A stretch of DNA of 64,000 nt from Xanthomonas dyei (GCF_002939865.1 NZ_MDEE01000005.1:62001-126000), one strand, 5' to 3'. Shown: positions 9,138-16,929, counted from the stretch's first letter. Program-made: numbers and translations. The notes: generated by a model not told the origin, from the sequence alone.

Positions 9138-9305
9138 ATGGAAAACTTTGAACTCATGGAAAACTCACGTCCCGTCGCCCAGCGCTTCGCACGTGAAATG
9201 ACTCAGGAAGAAGTCAGTGCTGTGTCCTGCGGTGGTGCTGGCGATACGTTGATCATCATCATTGTCGAGGCTGTCGACACTGAGACCATCGTTATCGTCG
9301 GCTAA
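9138..9305 (+). CDS. Graspetide-like RiPP precursor peptide (55 residues)
   Basis: Starts at ATG 9138 behind AAGGA and GTAAGGA and stops at TAA 9303. Residues 1-33 form a leader: PVAQRFAREM at 12-21, then EEVSAVSCGG at 24-33, the shape of a double-glycine leader. The conserved Glu-hydrophobic...Val spacing allows cleavage either after Gly32 or after Gly33. The core, about 34-55, has four consecutive Ile (39-42), Thr at 37, 48 and 50, and Asp/Glu at 36, 44, 47 and 49. It has no Lys or Ser, so an ATP-grasp ligase could make only Thr-Asp/Glu omega-esters. The gene lies between its exporter/protease and the ligase. Graspetide class is inferred from context and composition; no known core motif is matched. 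Confidence 0.85.
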   Translation: MENFELMENSRPVAQRFAREMTQEEVSAVSCGGAGDTLIIIIVEAVDTETIVIVG

Positions 9306-9315
9306 GCGTCCCCCG

Positions 9316-9343
9316 GCATGGCGGCATGAAAATGTCGCCATGC
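9316..9343 (+). promoter_or_regulatory. RNA hairpin between precursor and ligase genes
   Basis: A 12-bp stem (9316-9327 with 9332-9343) containing one G-U wobble is closed by a GAAA tetraloop (9328-9331), a GNRA loop. It starts 11 bases after the precursor stop. It lacks a long U tract, so it is more likely an mRNA stabiliser or partial attenuator than a full terminator. The result would be more precursor than ligase transcript. Confidence 0.6.
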
Positions 9344-9373
9344 TTCGGTTGCACTATGGGATACATTGCGCCT

Positions 9374-10459
9374 ATGCAAAACGATCTTAGGACGGTTTTG
9401 ATCGTCGCTCCTCATCGCGATACGCACGCATTCACGATCGCGGCGATGATTGCGGCATCCGGGCATACGGTAAGCTTGTTGGATACGAGCCAATGGCCGT
9501 GTGGCCTCGAGGGTTCTTTGCTCTACGGGCAAAGCGGCGCGAGCGTGGTCCGAGAAGGCTCACCGGTTGCTTACGATGCGGCATGGAGCCGCCGTTTAAT
9601 GTTCAACAAAACAGCGCCCGCACATGTTCACAATCAGGACATCAAGTTCATCAAGACAGAGGGGCTACTGTTCGATCTGGGAGCGGTCGCACTGCTTGGC
9701 GGCGGACATGGCGTCCAGCGCTGGGTCAACGCACCGCTCGCGGCACTTGCCGCAGATCAGAAGCCGTTACAGCTCGCCGCTGCTGTTGCCAGTGGCCTGG
9801 TGGTACCTGAGACCTTGATCAGCCGTTGTCCCGCCGACATTCATGCATTTCGTCAGCGACATACGAACGGCGTGGTCGTCAAGCCATTCAATGTCGGCGC
9901 GTGGGCAGACGGCGATAACTATAGCGTCTCCTACGCCACACGCATTTCTCACAAAGAGCCGTTGGCGGACGCCGATTTGCGCGCATGTCCAACGACCTAT
10001 CAGCAGGTCGTCGACCATCAGGCCGATTTACGTATCGTCTGCATGGGCGGCGAGTATGCCTGTATGCAGATGCGTCACTCCCTGGAGGGTGAGATCGACT
10101 ATCGTGCTATTCGGCACAAGACGACCATGCGCTATGACTGGGTGCCCTTGTTTCCTGGGCTTCAGGCCAAGCTTGATGCACTGAGGTCGGTGCTGAGTGT
10201 CGATTTTTTCTGCGCAGATTTCGTCGTGCCTGTCGGCGGCGGCGAGCCGGTGTTTCTTGAACTCAACCCGGGTGGGCAGTTTCTCTATCTGGACGAGAAA
10301 GCCCAGGGAATGGAGATCGCGAGTAAATTTTGCTCACTTTTGGTCTATGGTCGCATCGACAGATTCATGGAATTTCCACGCCTACCCCAATCGCCCGCGG
10401 TGAGCGATGGCCGGGCAAGGGCAAGATGTTCCTCAGAATCGGGAGCTGCGTGCTTATGA
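9374..10459 (+). CDS. MvdC/MvdD-like ATP-grasp ligase (graspetide synthetase)
   Basis: Predicted to activate Asp/Glu side chains of the precursor as acyl-phosphates and close omega-ester rings with Thr. From ATG 9374 the protein has 361 residues. It has an N-terminal pre-ATP-grasp Rossmann-like part (VLIVAPHRD; AAWSRRL) and then the family-typical RWVNAPLAALAADQKPLQL and LVVPETLIS. ATP-grasp motifs include VVVKPF (Lys170), DLRIVCMGGE and the metal-binding FLELNPGGQF (294-303). Upstream in-frame ATGs exist at 9326 and 9356. The first lies inside the hairpin, so 9374, where homologous beta-strand 1 begins, is preferred. The stop overlaps the next gene (ATGA). Only one ligase is present, unlike the two of microviridin clusters. 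Confidence 0.9.
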   Translation: MQNDLRTVLIVAPHRDTHAFTIAAMIAASGHTVSLLDTSQWPCGLEGSLLYGQSGASVVREGSPVAYDAAWSRRLMFNKTAPAHVHNQDIKFIKTEGLLFDLGAVALLGGGHGVQRWVNAPLAALAADQKPLQLAAAVASGLVVPETLISRCPADIHAFRQRHTNGVVVKPFNVGAWADGDNYSVSYATRISHKEPLADADLRACPTTYQQVVDHQADLRIVCMGGEYACMQMRHSLEGEIDYRAIRHKTTMRYDWVPLFPGLQAKLDALRSVLSVDFFCADFVVPVGGGEPVFLELNPGGQFLYLDEKAQGMEIASKFCSLLVYGRIDRFMEFPRLPQSPAVSDGRARARCSSESGAACL

Positions 10460-11067
10460 GAATGTTGTTGCTGGGGGTGCTGTTGCTGTGGCAAACGGCG
10501 ACGCCCGGGCAGGCGTTTGCGAAAGACAGAGAGGAGCGACCGGCGAGGCATCAACCCATGAATGCGTCCTACCGTCAGCAATTGCTGGCACTTGCTGATG
10601 CCGACCAGAAGATCCGTGGAGACATTCGTGGTGCGGTCACAGCGCAGCAGTTGCAGGCCAATCAGGGGGCAGCAAAGGAAATGGCCATGCGCTTGGTTGC
10701 ATCGCAGCGGGAAAACCAGGCCGCCCTGTCCCGCCTGATCGATCAATTTGGCTTTCCCGACATTGCCTCTGTCGGTGAGGATGGCGCGCATGCTGGATTT
10801 TTGATCGCGCAGCATTCGACCGATCGAGCATTTCGCGATGACTTTCTTCAAAAAATGCAGGCAGCGGCGGAACGTGGCGCCTACAGCGCCCCGGACCTCG
10901 CCTTATTCATCGATCGTAATCTCATCATGTCGGGTAAGCCGCAGCGCTATGGTACGCAACGTAAGGCCGACGGCAGCTTGTTCGAGTTAGAGAATCCTGC
11001 CGACTTAAAAAAGCGACGAGCAGAGGCAGGGCTGCCTGAGGAAGAGGGCAGCGCTGGCGGGCTCTGA
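10456..11067 (+). CDS. Secreted DUF6624-like protein, RiPP cluster accessory
   Basis: A 203-residue protein starting at ATG 10456, which overlaps the ligase stop as ATGA and has GGGAG 10 bases before it. A signal peptide covers about residues 1-22 (MRMLLLGVLLLWQTATPGQA). The mature part has QFGFPDIASVGEDGAHAGFLIAQHSTD and YSAPDLALFIDRNLIMSGKPQRYGTQ. These His/Asp-containing stretches resemble the DUF6624 family, whose role is unknown. It ends in an acidic Gly/Glu tail. Translational coupling to the ligase suggests a job in the same system, such as periplasmic maturation, immunity or sensing. That is inference. An alternative start at ATG 10426 would spoil the signal peptide. Confidence 0.75.
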   Translation: MRMLLLGVLLLWQTATPGQAFAKDREERPARHQPMNASYRQQLLALADADQKIRGDIRGAVTAQQLQANQGAAKEMAMRLVASQRENQAALSRLIDQFGFPDIASVGEDGAHAGFLIAQHSTDRAFRDDFLQKMQAAAERGAYSAPDLALFIDRNLIMSGKPQRYGTQRKADGSLFELENPADLKKRRAEAGLPEEEGSAGGL

Positions 11068-11616
11068 TCCGAATACGATGTGGGCCACTCACCAGCGCGC
11101 AGGTCTTGCGTCTGCTTATGGGTTGAAGCGTGAAGGATGAGCTCAGCGTCGATCCGTGTTCTCGACTTGCGGTTGCCGCTTGAGCGCGCGCGTGCCACCG
11201 AGCAAGGCGCGACCCGAAGAGTGTGATGCCCAATCGGCCTGCACACGATGTCGACCCATCTGCGATCTGGTGATCGTGCAGGCCGGCAGTATCTAACCGG
11301 GCGCTTGCGTGTATCGGTGCAATGGATGATGGGCGCTCACTTTGGTTGCTGTGGCGCGCATAACAAGGACCGCATGATCGCCGCGCTGCAGCAACGGCAT
11401 CCTCGCTAGCCCAAGCGTGAGGTCATTACGATGCTATTGCTCACCGAATATCGCAGGTTGGTGCGCTGATTTAAGACTCGCGGCCAATGTTTAACGCGAT
11501 GCATATCACGTAACGTAGTCATCATCATGTTCGCCTATCGCTGCGATCATAACTAACGACTTCTCACACTTCGGCCCGCTCGCCATGCTTCAGGTCCTTC
11601 AACACGAGCTGACGCC
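11068..11616. other. 549-bp non-coding region closing the island
   Basis: No convincing gene is seen. A 53-codon frame from ATG 11248 to TAG 11409 has no ribosome site or recognisable product and may be a decayed remnant. The part before katB is more A+T-rich (around 11,460-11,560, with repeated AT-rich words) and probably carries the katB promoter. I could not fit a confident OxyR site or sigma-70 box. Confidence 0.5.
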
Positions 11617-13140
11617 ATGCGCCCTGGATCCCTCATGGTGCTAGCCCTGCTAGCCCCCACGCTGATCGCTCCGCCGGTCTTCGCCCAATCTGTACTGACC
11701 CGCGACAACGGCGCCAAGGTCGGCGACAACCAGAATTCGCAGACCGCCGGTGCCACCGGCCCGACCTTGCTGCAGGATGTGCAGCTGATTCAGAAGCTAC
11801 AGCGCTTCGATCGCGAGCGCATTCCCGAGCGCGTCGTGCATGCGCGCGGTACCGGCGTCAAAGGCGAGTTTACCGCCACTGCCGATCTGTCCAACCTGAC
11901 CAAGGCCAAGGTGTTCAGCGCTGGCGAAAAGACCCCGGTGTTCGTGCGCTTCTCGTCGGTCGTGCATGGCAATCACTCGCCCGAAACGCTGCGCGACCCG
12001 CATGGGTTTGCCACCAAGTTCTATACCAGCGAAGGCAACTGGGATCTGGTCGGCAACAACTTTCCCACCTTCTTCATTCGCGATGCGATCAAGTTCCCCG
12101 ACATGGTCCACGCGTTCAAGCCGGACCCGCGCACCAATCTGGACGACGACTCGCGCCGCTTCGATTTCTTCTCGCACGTGCCCGAAAGCACCCGCACGCT
12201 GACCCTGTTGTATTCCAACGAAGGCACACCGGCCGGCTATCGCTTCATGGATGGCAACGGCGTGCACGCCTACAAGCTGGTCAATGCGCAAGGCGAAGTG
12301 CACTACGTCAAGTTCCATTGGAAGACGCTGCAGGGCATCAAGAATCTCGATCCCAAGCAGGTTGCCGCCGTCCAGTCCAAGGACTACAGCCACCTGACCA
12401 ACGATCTGGTCGGTGCGATCAAGAAGGGCGATTACCCGAAGTGGGACCTGTATGTGCAGGTACTCAAGCCGGAAGACCTGGCCAAGTTCGATTTCGACCC
12501 GCTCGATGCCACCAAGATCTGGCCGGATGTGCCGGAGCAGAAGGTCGGCCAGATGGTGTTGAACAAGAATGTCGACAACTTCTTCCAGGAGACCGAGCAG
12601 GTCGCGATGGCGCCGGCCAATTTGGTGCCGGGTATCGAACCGTCTGAAGACCGCCTGTTGCAGGGCCGTATCTTCTCCTACGCCGACACCCAGTTGTATC
12701 GCATCGGTGCCAATGGCCTGAGCCTGCCGGTCAACCGTCCACGCGTGGCCGTCAACAACGGCAATCAGGATGGCCAGGGCAACATCGGTCAGACCAGCAG
12801 CGGCGTGAACTACGAGCCGAGCCGCCTGGAGCCGCGTCCGCAGGACACCGCCGCACGCTATAGCGAACTGCCGCTGTCGGGCACCACCCAGCAGGCCAAG
12901 ATCACCCGCGAGCAGAACTTCAAGCAGGCCGGCGAGTTGTACCGTTCCTACAGCAAAAAGGATCGTGCCGATCTGGTGCAGAGCTTTGGCGAATCGCTGT
13001 CCAACACCGACACCGAGAGCAAGCACCTGGTGCTGTCGTTCCTGTACAAGGCCGACCCGGAGTACGGCACCGGTGTGACCCGCGTTGCCAAGGGCGACCT
13101 GGCTCGCGTCAAGCAGCTTGCTTCCAGCCTGCAGGACTGA
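11617..13140 (+). CDS. katB: Periplasmic haem catalase KatB
   Basis: Dismutates hydrogen peroxide to water and oxygen. The 507-residue precursor carries a signal peptide (about 1-23, ending VFAQS), so the mature enzyme should be periplasmic. Monofunctional catalase hallmarks are present: distal His75 in ERVVHARGTG, the distal Asn in VGNNFPTFF, and the proximal haem ligand Tyr355 in RIFSYADTQLYR. Size fits the small-subunit clade. It is followed at 57 bases by an ankyrin-repeat gene, the arrangement known from katB-ankB of Pseudomonas. Expression is probably peroxide-inducible, but no operator was identified with confidence. Confidence 0.95.
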   Translation: MRPGSLMVLALLAPTLIAPPVFAQSVLTRDNGAKVGDNQNSQTAGATGPTLLQDVQLIQKLQRFDRERIPERVVHARGTGVKGEFTATADLSNLTKAKVFSAGEKTPVFVRFSSVVHGNHSPETLRDPHGFATKFYTSEGNWDLVGNNFPTFFIRDAIKFPDMVHAFKPDPRTNLDDDSRRFDFFSHVPESTRTLTLLYSNEGTPAGYRFMDGNGVHAYKLVNAQGEVHYVKFHWKTLQGIKNLDPKQVAAVQSKDYSHLTNDLVGAIKKGDYPKWDLYVQVLKPEDLAKFDFDPLDATKIWPDVPEQKVGQMVLNKNVDNFFQETEQVAMAPANLVPGIEPSEDRLLQGRIFSYADTQLYRIGANGLSLPVNRPRVAVNNGNQDGQGNIGQTSSGVNYEPSRLEPRPQDTAARYSELPLSGTTQQAKITREQNFKQAGELYRSYSKKDRADLVQSFGESLSNTDTESKHLVLSFLYKADPEYGTGVTRVAKGDLARVKQLASSLQD

Positions 13141-13197
13141 TCCCTCCGACGGCATCGCGGCCACGCTGCGGTGCCGTCCCCGTCTTGGGAGAGCGAT

Positions 13198-13773
13198 ATG
13201 CGCACTCTGCTGTTTGTCGTGCTGAGCGCCCTATGCGCGCCAGCCATTGCTGCCTCGCCGTCTGCCACCCCCGCAGCGACCACCTCATCCACGTCCAGCC
13301 CCGAGCAGGTCAAGCTGCAGCTGCGTGAGTACTTCTTCGATGCCGCGCGCGAAGGCCGTCAGGACATGCTGGCCGAGTTCATTCGCTCGCATTACGACCT
13401 CAATACCCGCGACGAGAAGGGCTATACCGCGCTGATCCTGGCCGCCTACCACGGCCAACGCCCGGCGGTAGAACAGTTGCTCAGTGCCGGCGCCGACCCC
13501 TGCGCGCAGGACAAGCGCGGCAACACTGCGCTGATGGGTGCGATTTTCAAGGGCGAGCTGGGCATCGCCAAGCGCCTGATGCAGGCCGATTGCGCCCCCG
13601 ACCAACGCAACAACGCCGGCCAGACCGCGGCGATGTACGCAGCGCTGTTCCAGCGAACAGACGTGCTCAAGGACCTGGCCGCCAAGGGCGCAGACCTCAG
13701 CCTCAAGGACGGGCAGGGCAACGATGTGACGAAGTTGCAGCGCGGCGAATTCGCCACCGCCCCGGCACGCTGA
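13198..13773 (+). CDS. ankB: Ankyrin-repeat protein AnkB-like
   Basis: A 191-residue exported protein with signal peptide MRTLLFVVLSALCAPAIA. About four ankyrin repeats follow, with the consensus DEKGYTALILAAYHGQ, DKRGNTALMGAIFKGE and NNAGQTAAMYAALFQ. ATG 13198 has GGGAGAG seven bases upstream. In Pseudomonas aeruginosa the AnkB partner of KatB is needed for full periplasmic catalase activity, probably by scaffolding. The same role is inferred here from adjacency and export. Confidence 0.85.
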   Translation: MRTLLFVVLSALCAPAIAASPSATPAATTSSTSSPEQVKLQLREYFFDAAREGRQDMLAEFIRSHYDLNTRDEKGYTALILAAYHGQRPAVEQLLSAGADPCAQDKRGNTALMGAIFKGELGIAKRLMQADCAPDQRNNAGQTAAMYAALFQRTDVLKDLAAKGADLSLKDGQGNDVTKLQRGEFATAPAR

Positions 13774-14531
13774 GTACGTCAGCTGCGCGACCGGCATGTC
13801 TTGCATGCTTCGCCAGTTGCGCGTGTGCTCAAGCTGTTTTTGAGAGTGTGTGAAACGTCGGGCGCGGACCATCGTCCGCAGCAACACTCGCCAGCCGGAC
13901 CTTTGTCATCACCTGCGCTGACGCTTTGAGCGGCATCCATCTCGGCACGCGCATGCCCCCAACACGACCATCGGGCGGCCCTGCCGCGTAGCGCTTAGAC
14001 AGGCGCAGCCGATGTGCGGATTCGGTATCGATCGCGCAGACGTTGCGGTATCTCCATCGCGTCTGCATCCACCCGATCCCGGAGCGCCGACGCGCACGGA
14101 TGGCTCCCCATGGCACTGCGACGGTGTCTTACCGTCCCGGCAAGCGCGCGGACGGACAGGCCTTTGACTGGGCTGGCGCCCGCAGCTGTTAGTAGCGCGG
14201 CACGATGATCCCGGTTTGTTCCGCACGCAGCATTAGGGCAACGACCGCACACGTTCGTGACGTAAGCGGCGTCAATTCGGCCTCGCCAAACCGTGATGCC
14301 CATCGCGTCGGTTTTCCGCCGCGGCTGCGCTGGACGTCTGGCGGTGGTGATGATTTTCCGCCATCTCGTCAGGAGATTTCTGACGTCGAAACCCTGGTGC
14401 GCCAGGGCTTTGACATAAAACTGAGTGCGCGCTGACTTGCTTAAAATTGGTTCGGAAAAAGCGCAGAAAACAGTTCAAGAACGCGCCGGGAACGCCGATG
14501 CTGAAGCTATCGCACCTTGGAACCCCCGGCC
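13774..14531. other. 758-bp region without a recognisable gene
   Basis: Frames here are short, overlap on both strands and lack ribosome sites. The sequence keeps high G+C until about 14,400 and then turns A/T-richer toward the small membrane-protein gene at 14,532. TTGACA occurs at 410-415 of that kilobase (14,410-14,415) but no -10 box sits at the right distance. It may be decayed coding sequence. Confidence 0.4.
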
Positions 14532-14756
14532 ATGAAGCTCGACCCTTCCATCCCTTTTCTGATGTCCCTGCTCGCCATGGTGCTGTGCACCGCCACTGCG
14601 GTCGTCGCGCTGGTGTTCGGCCAGGTGCACGTATTGGCCACCTCGTGGAGCTTCTACGCGGTGATGGGTACTGCCCTGATCACTCTGGCTGCTTCGTACC
14701 ACGCCCTCGGCAAGCCGCTGAGCGCCGAAGAGCGTGTGGGCTTCCGCAACCCGTAA
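14532..14756 (+). CDS. Small two-helix membrane protein, unknown function
   Basis: Encodes 74 residues from ATG 14532. A first hydrophobic helix spans about residues 9-31 and a second about 38-57, followed by the polar tail LSAEERVGFRNP. A weak GGAA precedes the start. Nothing in the sequence points to a function. Its 3' end faces the convergent NIPSNAP-like gene across 27 bases. Confidence 0.6.
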   Translation: MKLDPSIPFLMSLLAMVLCTATAVVALVFGQVHVLATSWSFYAVMGTALITLAASYHALGKPLSAEERVGFRNP

Positions 14757-14783
14757 TCGCCCTACGTCCGGCATTGCACGGCT

Positions 14784-15149
14784 TTACGCCAGCACCGGAC
14801 CAAAGCAACTGCGCTCGTCATTGACGACGCATCGCGTTCGCTCCGCATCGGCGAACGCCAACAGACACGCCGCAATCTCTCGCGATGCCACCCGATGCCG
14901 ATCGTATTGGGCGAGCGAGGGAAACGAAAACATCGCCAATGCGATGTTGTTCGCCCCTTCCGATGCCAGAAGATAGCCGTGATGCTGGCCGCCGAAGCGC
15001 GCCGCCAGCGGGATCCACAACCGCGTGTCGTGTTCGAATTCGACCAGTTGGTAAGTCTCGATCACCTGGCGCAGCCAACAAGCGATCAGACAGTGAGCCC
15101 GGCAGTCGAAGGTGCCGCAACGTGCTATACCGCACTGCCGCAGATTCAT
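14784..15149 (-). CDS. NIPSNAP-like protein with an eroded N-terminus
   Basis: On the minus strand residues after about 25 read VIETYQLVEFEHDTRLWIPL, then RFGGQHHGYLLASEGANN and ALAMFSFPSLAQYDRHR, ending with ERSCFGPVLA. This is the pattern of NIPSNAP-domain proteins (dimeric alpha/beta-barrel fold, often near oxidoreductases). In that family translation normally begins just before the xCHLRYVID-like strand. Here the equivalent place, LIACWLRQVIE, has CTG at 15,089 instead of ATG. The nearest ATG is 15,149, giving an odd 20-residue cysteine-rich extension. The gene is either started unusually or is an early pseudogene. Confidence 0.55.
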   Translation of the reverse strand: MNLRQCGIARCGTFDCRAHCLIACWLRQVIETYQLVEFEHDTRLWIPLAARFGGQHHGYLLASEGANNIALAMFSFPSLAQYDRHRVASREIAACLLAFADAERTRCVVNDERSCFGPVLA

Positions 15150-15188
15150 CGACGCCCGTGTAATCTGTTGATCCTGCTTCGCATTCCA

Positions 15189-16220
15189 ATGTCCGCTCGC
15201 CGCGGCCAACCGTCGATGACCGCTTCCGCCGATCGCTACGCCGCCTCCTTGCGCCTGTCCGTCGCCCCGATGATGGATTGGACCGACCGGCATTGCCGGG
15301 TGTTCCATCGCCTGCTGGCGCCGTCCGCACGCCTGTATACCGAGATGGTGCATGCCAACGCGGTGATCCATGGCGATCGCACGCGGCTGATCGGTTTCGA
15401 TCCGGTCGAGCATCCGCTGGCGCTGCAACTTGGCGGCAGCGATCCGGCCCTGCTCGCGCAGGCGGCCGGCATTGCGCAGGAATGGGGCTATGACGAAATC
15501 AACCTTAACTGCGGCTGCCCGTCAGACCGCGTGCAGGCGGGGCGCTTCGGCGCCTGCCTGATGCGCGAACCGGCGCTGGTGGCCGAGTGCGTCGCCGCCA
15601 TGTGCGCGGCCACCGACCTGCCGATCACGGTCAAATGCCGTCTGGGCGTGGACGACGATGACGACTACGCGGTGTTCGCCCGTTTTGTCGATCAAATCGT
15701 CGCCGCCGGCGCGGCGATGGTGGTGGTGCACGCCCGCAATGCGTGGCTCAAGGGCCTGTCGCCGAAGGAAAACCGCGAAGTGCCGCCGCTGCGCTACGAC
15801 TGGGCGTATCGCCTCAAGCAGGAGCGTCCCGGCGTGCCGGTGGTGCTCAATGGCGGTATTGCCGCCGTCGACACTGCGCTGGCGCACCTGCAACAGATCG
15901 ACGGCGTGATGCTCGGTCGCGCCGCGTACCACGACCCGTATGTCCTGCATCAGCTCGATGCCGCATTGACCCGGCGCCCCGAACAGTCGCGCGAGGCGTT
16001 GCTGCGTGCACTGCGCCCCTATGTGGAGTCCCAGTTGGAACAGGGCCTGGCCCTGAAGCACATCACCCGGCACGTGCTGGGCCTGTTTCACGGGCAGCCG
16101 GGCGGGCGGGCGTTTCGGCAGGTTTTGAGCGAAGGTGCACACCGTCCGGGCGCTGGCTGGGAGCTGGTGGAGCAGGCGTTGCAGCGGACCGACAGCCGGC
16201 CGTGGCGCATCGTCGCCTGA
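15189..16220 (+). CDS. dusA: tRNA-dihydrouridine synthase A
   Basis: FMN-dependent reduction of uridine to dihydrouridine in the D-loop of tRNAs (positions 20/20a). The TIM-barrel begins with LSVAPMMDWTDRHCR. The catalytic cysteine is in LNCGCPSDRVQ, the substrate loop is HARNAWLKGLSPKENR, and flavin-binding VVLNGGI and VMLGRAAYHDP follow. The DusA subtype is supported by the GLSPKENREVPPL signature. The start may be ATG 15189 (343 residues) or ATG 15216 (334 residues); neither has a strong ribosome site. No partner gene is obvious. Confidence 0.92.
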   Translation: MSARRGQPSMTASADRYAASLRLSVAPMMDWTDRHCRVFHRLLAPSARLYTEMVHANAVIHGDRTRLIGFDPVEHPLALQLGGSDPALLAQAAGIAQEWGYDEINLNCGCPSDRVQAGRFGACLMREPALVAECVAAMCAATDLPITVKCRLGVDDDDDYAVFARFVDQIVAAGAAMVVVHARNAWLKGLSPKENREVPPLRYDWAYRLKQERPGVPVVLNGGIAAVDTALAHLQQIDGVMLGRAAYHDPYVLHQLDAALTRRPEQSREALLRALRPYVESQLEQGLALKHITRHVLGLFHGQPGGRAFRQVLSEGAHRPGAGWELVEQALQRTDSRPWRIVA

Positions 16221-16498
16221 CTGGCCCGGCACTTGCATCAGCTGAACAGGCAGGCCGGGTCCTTTCTTGATTGTGGTTTGGAGCCCGGCACCGAGCGGGA
16301 AAGCCTTGCTGGCAGGGCGTCTACTCTCCTGGCGGCATTCATTTGGCTGAATGGCGTTGACACGAAGCTAAAAAGTTCAGATCGGATTCACCCCCCAAAA
16401 TCAAGAATTTGGCTCAATTTCCGTCGCCCGGCCGTTTGTGATGCATCGCCGGTTTCACGAATTTTGAATGTTCCTGAACAACCCGCTAGGATCCAGTT

Positions 16499-16858
16499 GT
16501 GACCGACTCGCTCAGCCGCGCCCGCTATGCCGTCCTGGTCGCCCTCTTGGGTGCCGTGGCCGCGCCGTCGGCGTGGAGCCAGGGGTACCCGATGGCGCAG
16601 GGTGGTCGCGAGGGCATGCCGGCATCGGCACGCGGCAACAGCCGCACCTTGTCGGACACCATTCGCCACGTGCAGCGGTCTACCGGTGGACAAATTCTGG
16701 GTGCCGAGCGTGTGCCGTTCGATGGCGGCAACCTCAATCGGGTCAAGTACATGAAAGATGGGCGCGTCCACACGGTGTACGAGCCGGAGCAGACGCAGGC
16801 CGCACCCCCGCGCAGCTCTCCGCCTCCCGACGCGCCACCACGCGACGATAACCACTGA
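16499..16858 (+). CDS. Small secreted protein upstream of phoP
   Basis: A 119-residue protein beginning at GTG 16499, preceded by a CTAGGATC site. It has a signal peptide ending near SAWSQ and a Gly/Arg-rich linker. The globular segment, about 48-95, contains SDTIRHVQRSTGGQILGAE and NRVKYMKDGRVHTVYEPE, reminiscent of a single PepSY-like unit. It ends in a Pro-rich tail. Position 71 bases before phoP suggests it belongs to the phoPQ locus, perhaps as a periplasmic modulator of the sensor. That role is inference. Confidence 0.75.
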   Translation: MTDSLSRARYAVLVALLGAVAAPSAWSQGYPMAQGGREGMPASARGNSRTLSDTIRHVQRSTGGQILGAERVPFDGGNLNRVKYMKDGRVHTVYEPEQTQAAPPRSSPPPDAPPRDDNH

Positions 16859-16929
16859 ACGTAGATAGTTTGGCGTTCAGTCTCATAAATTCCCCGGCCT
16901 TGGGCCGATAACGTTACTAGGGAGAGTGC

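Noticed and set aside
9326-9373. Longer ligase start at ATG 9326
   Set aside because: The start lies inside the hairpin stem, has no ribosome site, and would add a Cys/Met-rich tail before the family's first beta-strand.
9138-10459. Calling the product a microviridin
   Set aside because: The core lacks the TxKYPSD-type motif, there is one ligase instead of two and no acetyltransferase. Only the broader graspetide class is supported.
11248-11409. A 53-codon frame in the gap after the RiPP cluster, considered as a second precursor peptide
   Set aside because: It has no ribosome site, no double-glycine-type leader and a basic Cys/His/Arg-rich composition unlike the first precursor.
11460-11616. 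OxyR operator upstream of katB
   Set aside because: Short ATAG/CTAT-like words occur but not with the required 10-bp spacing of four half-sites, so it was not listed.
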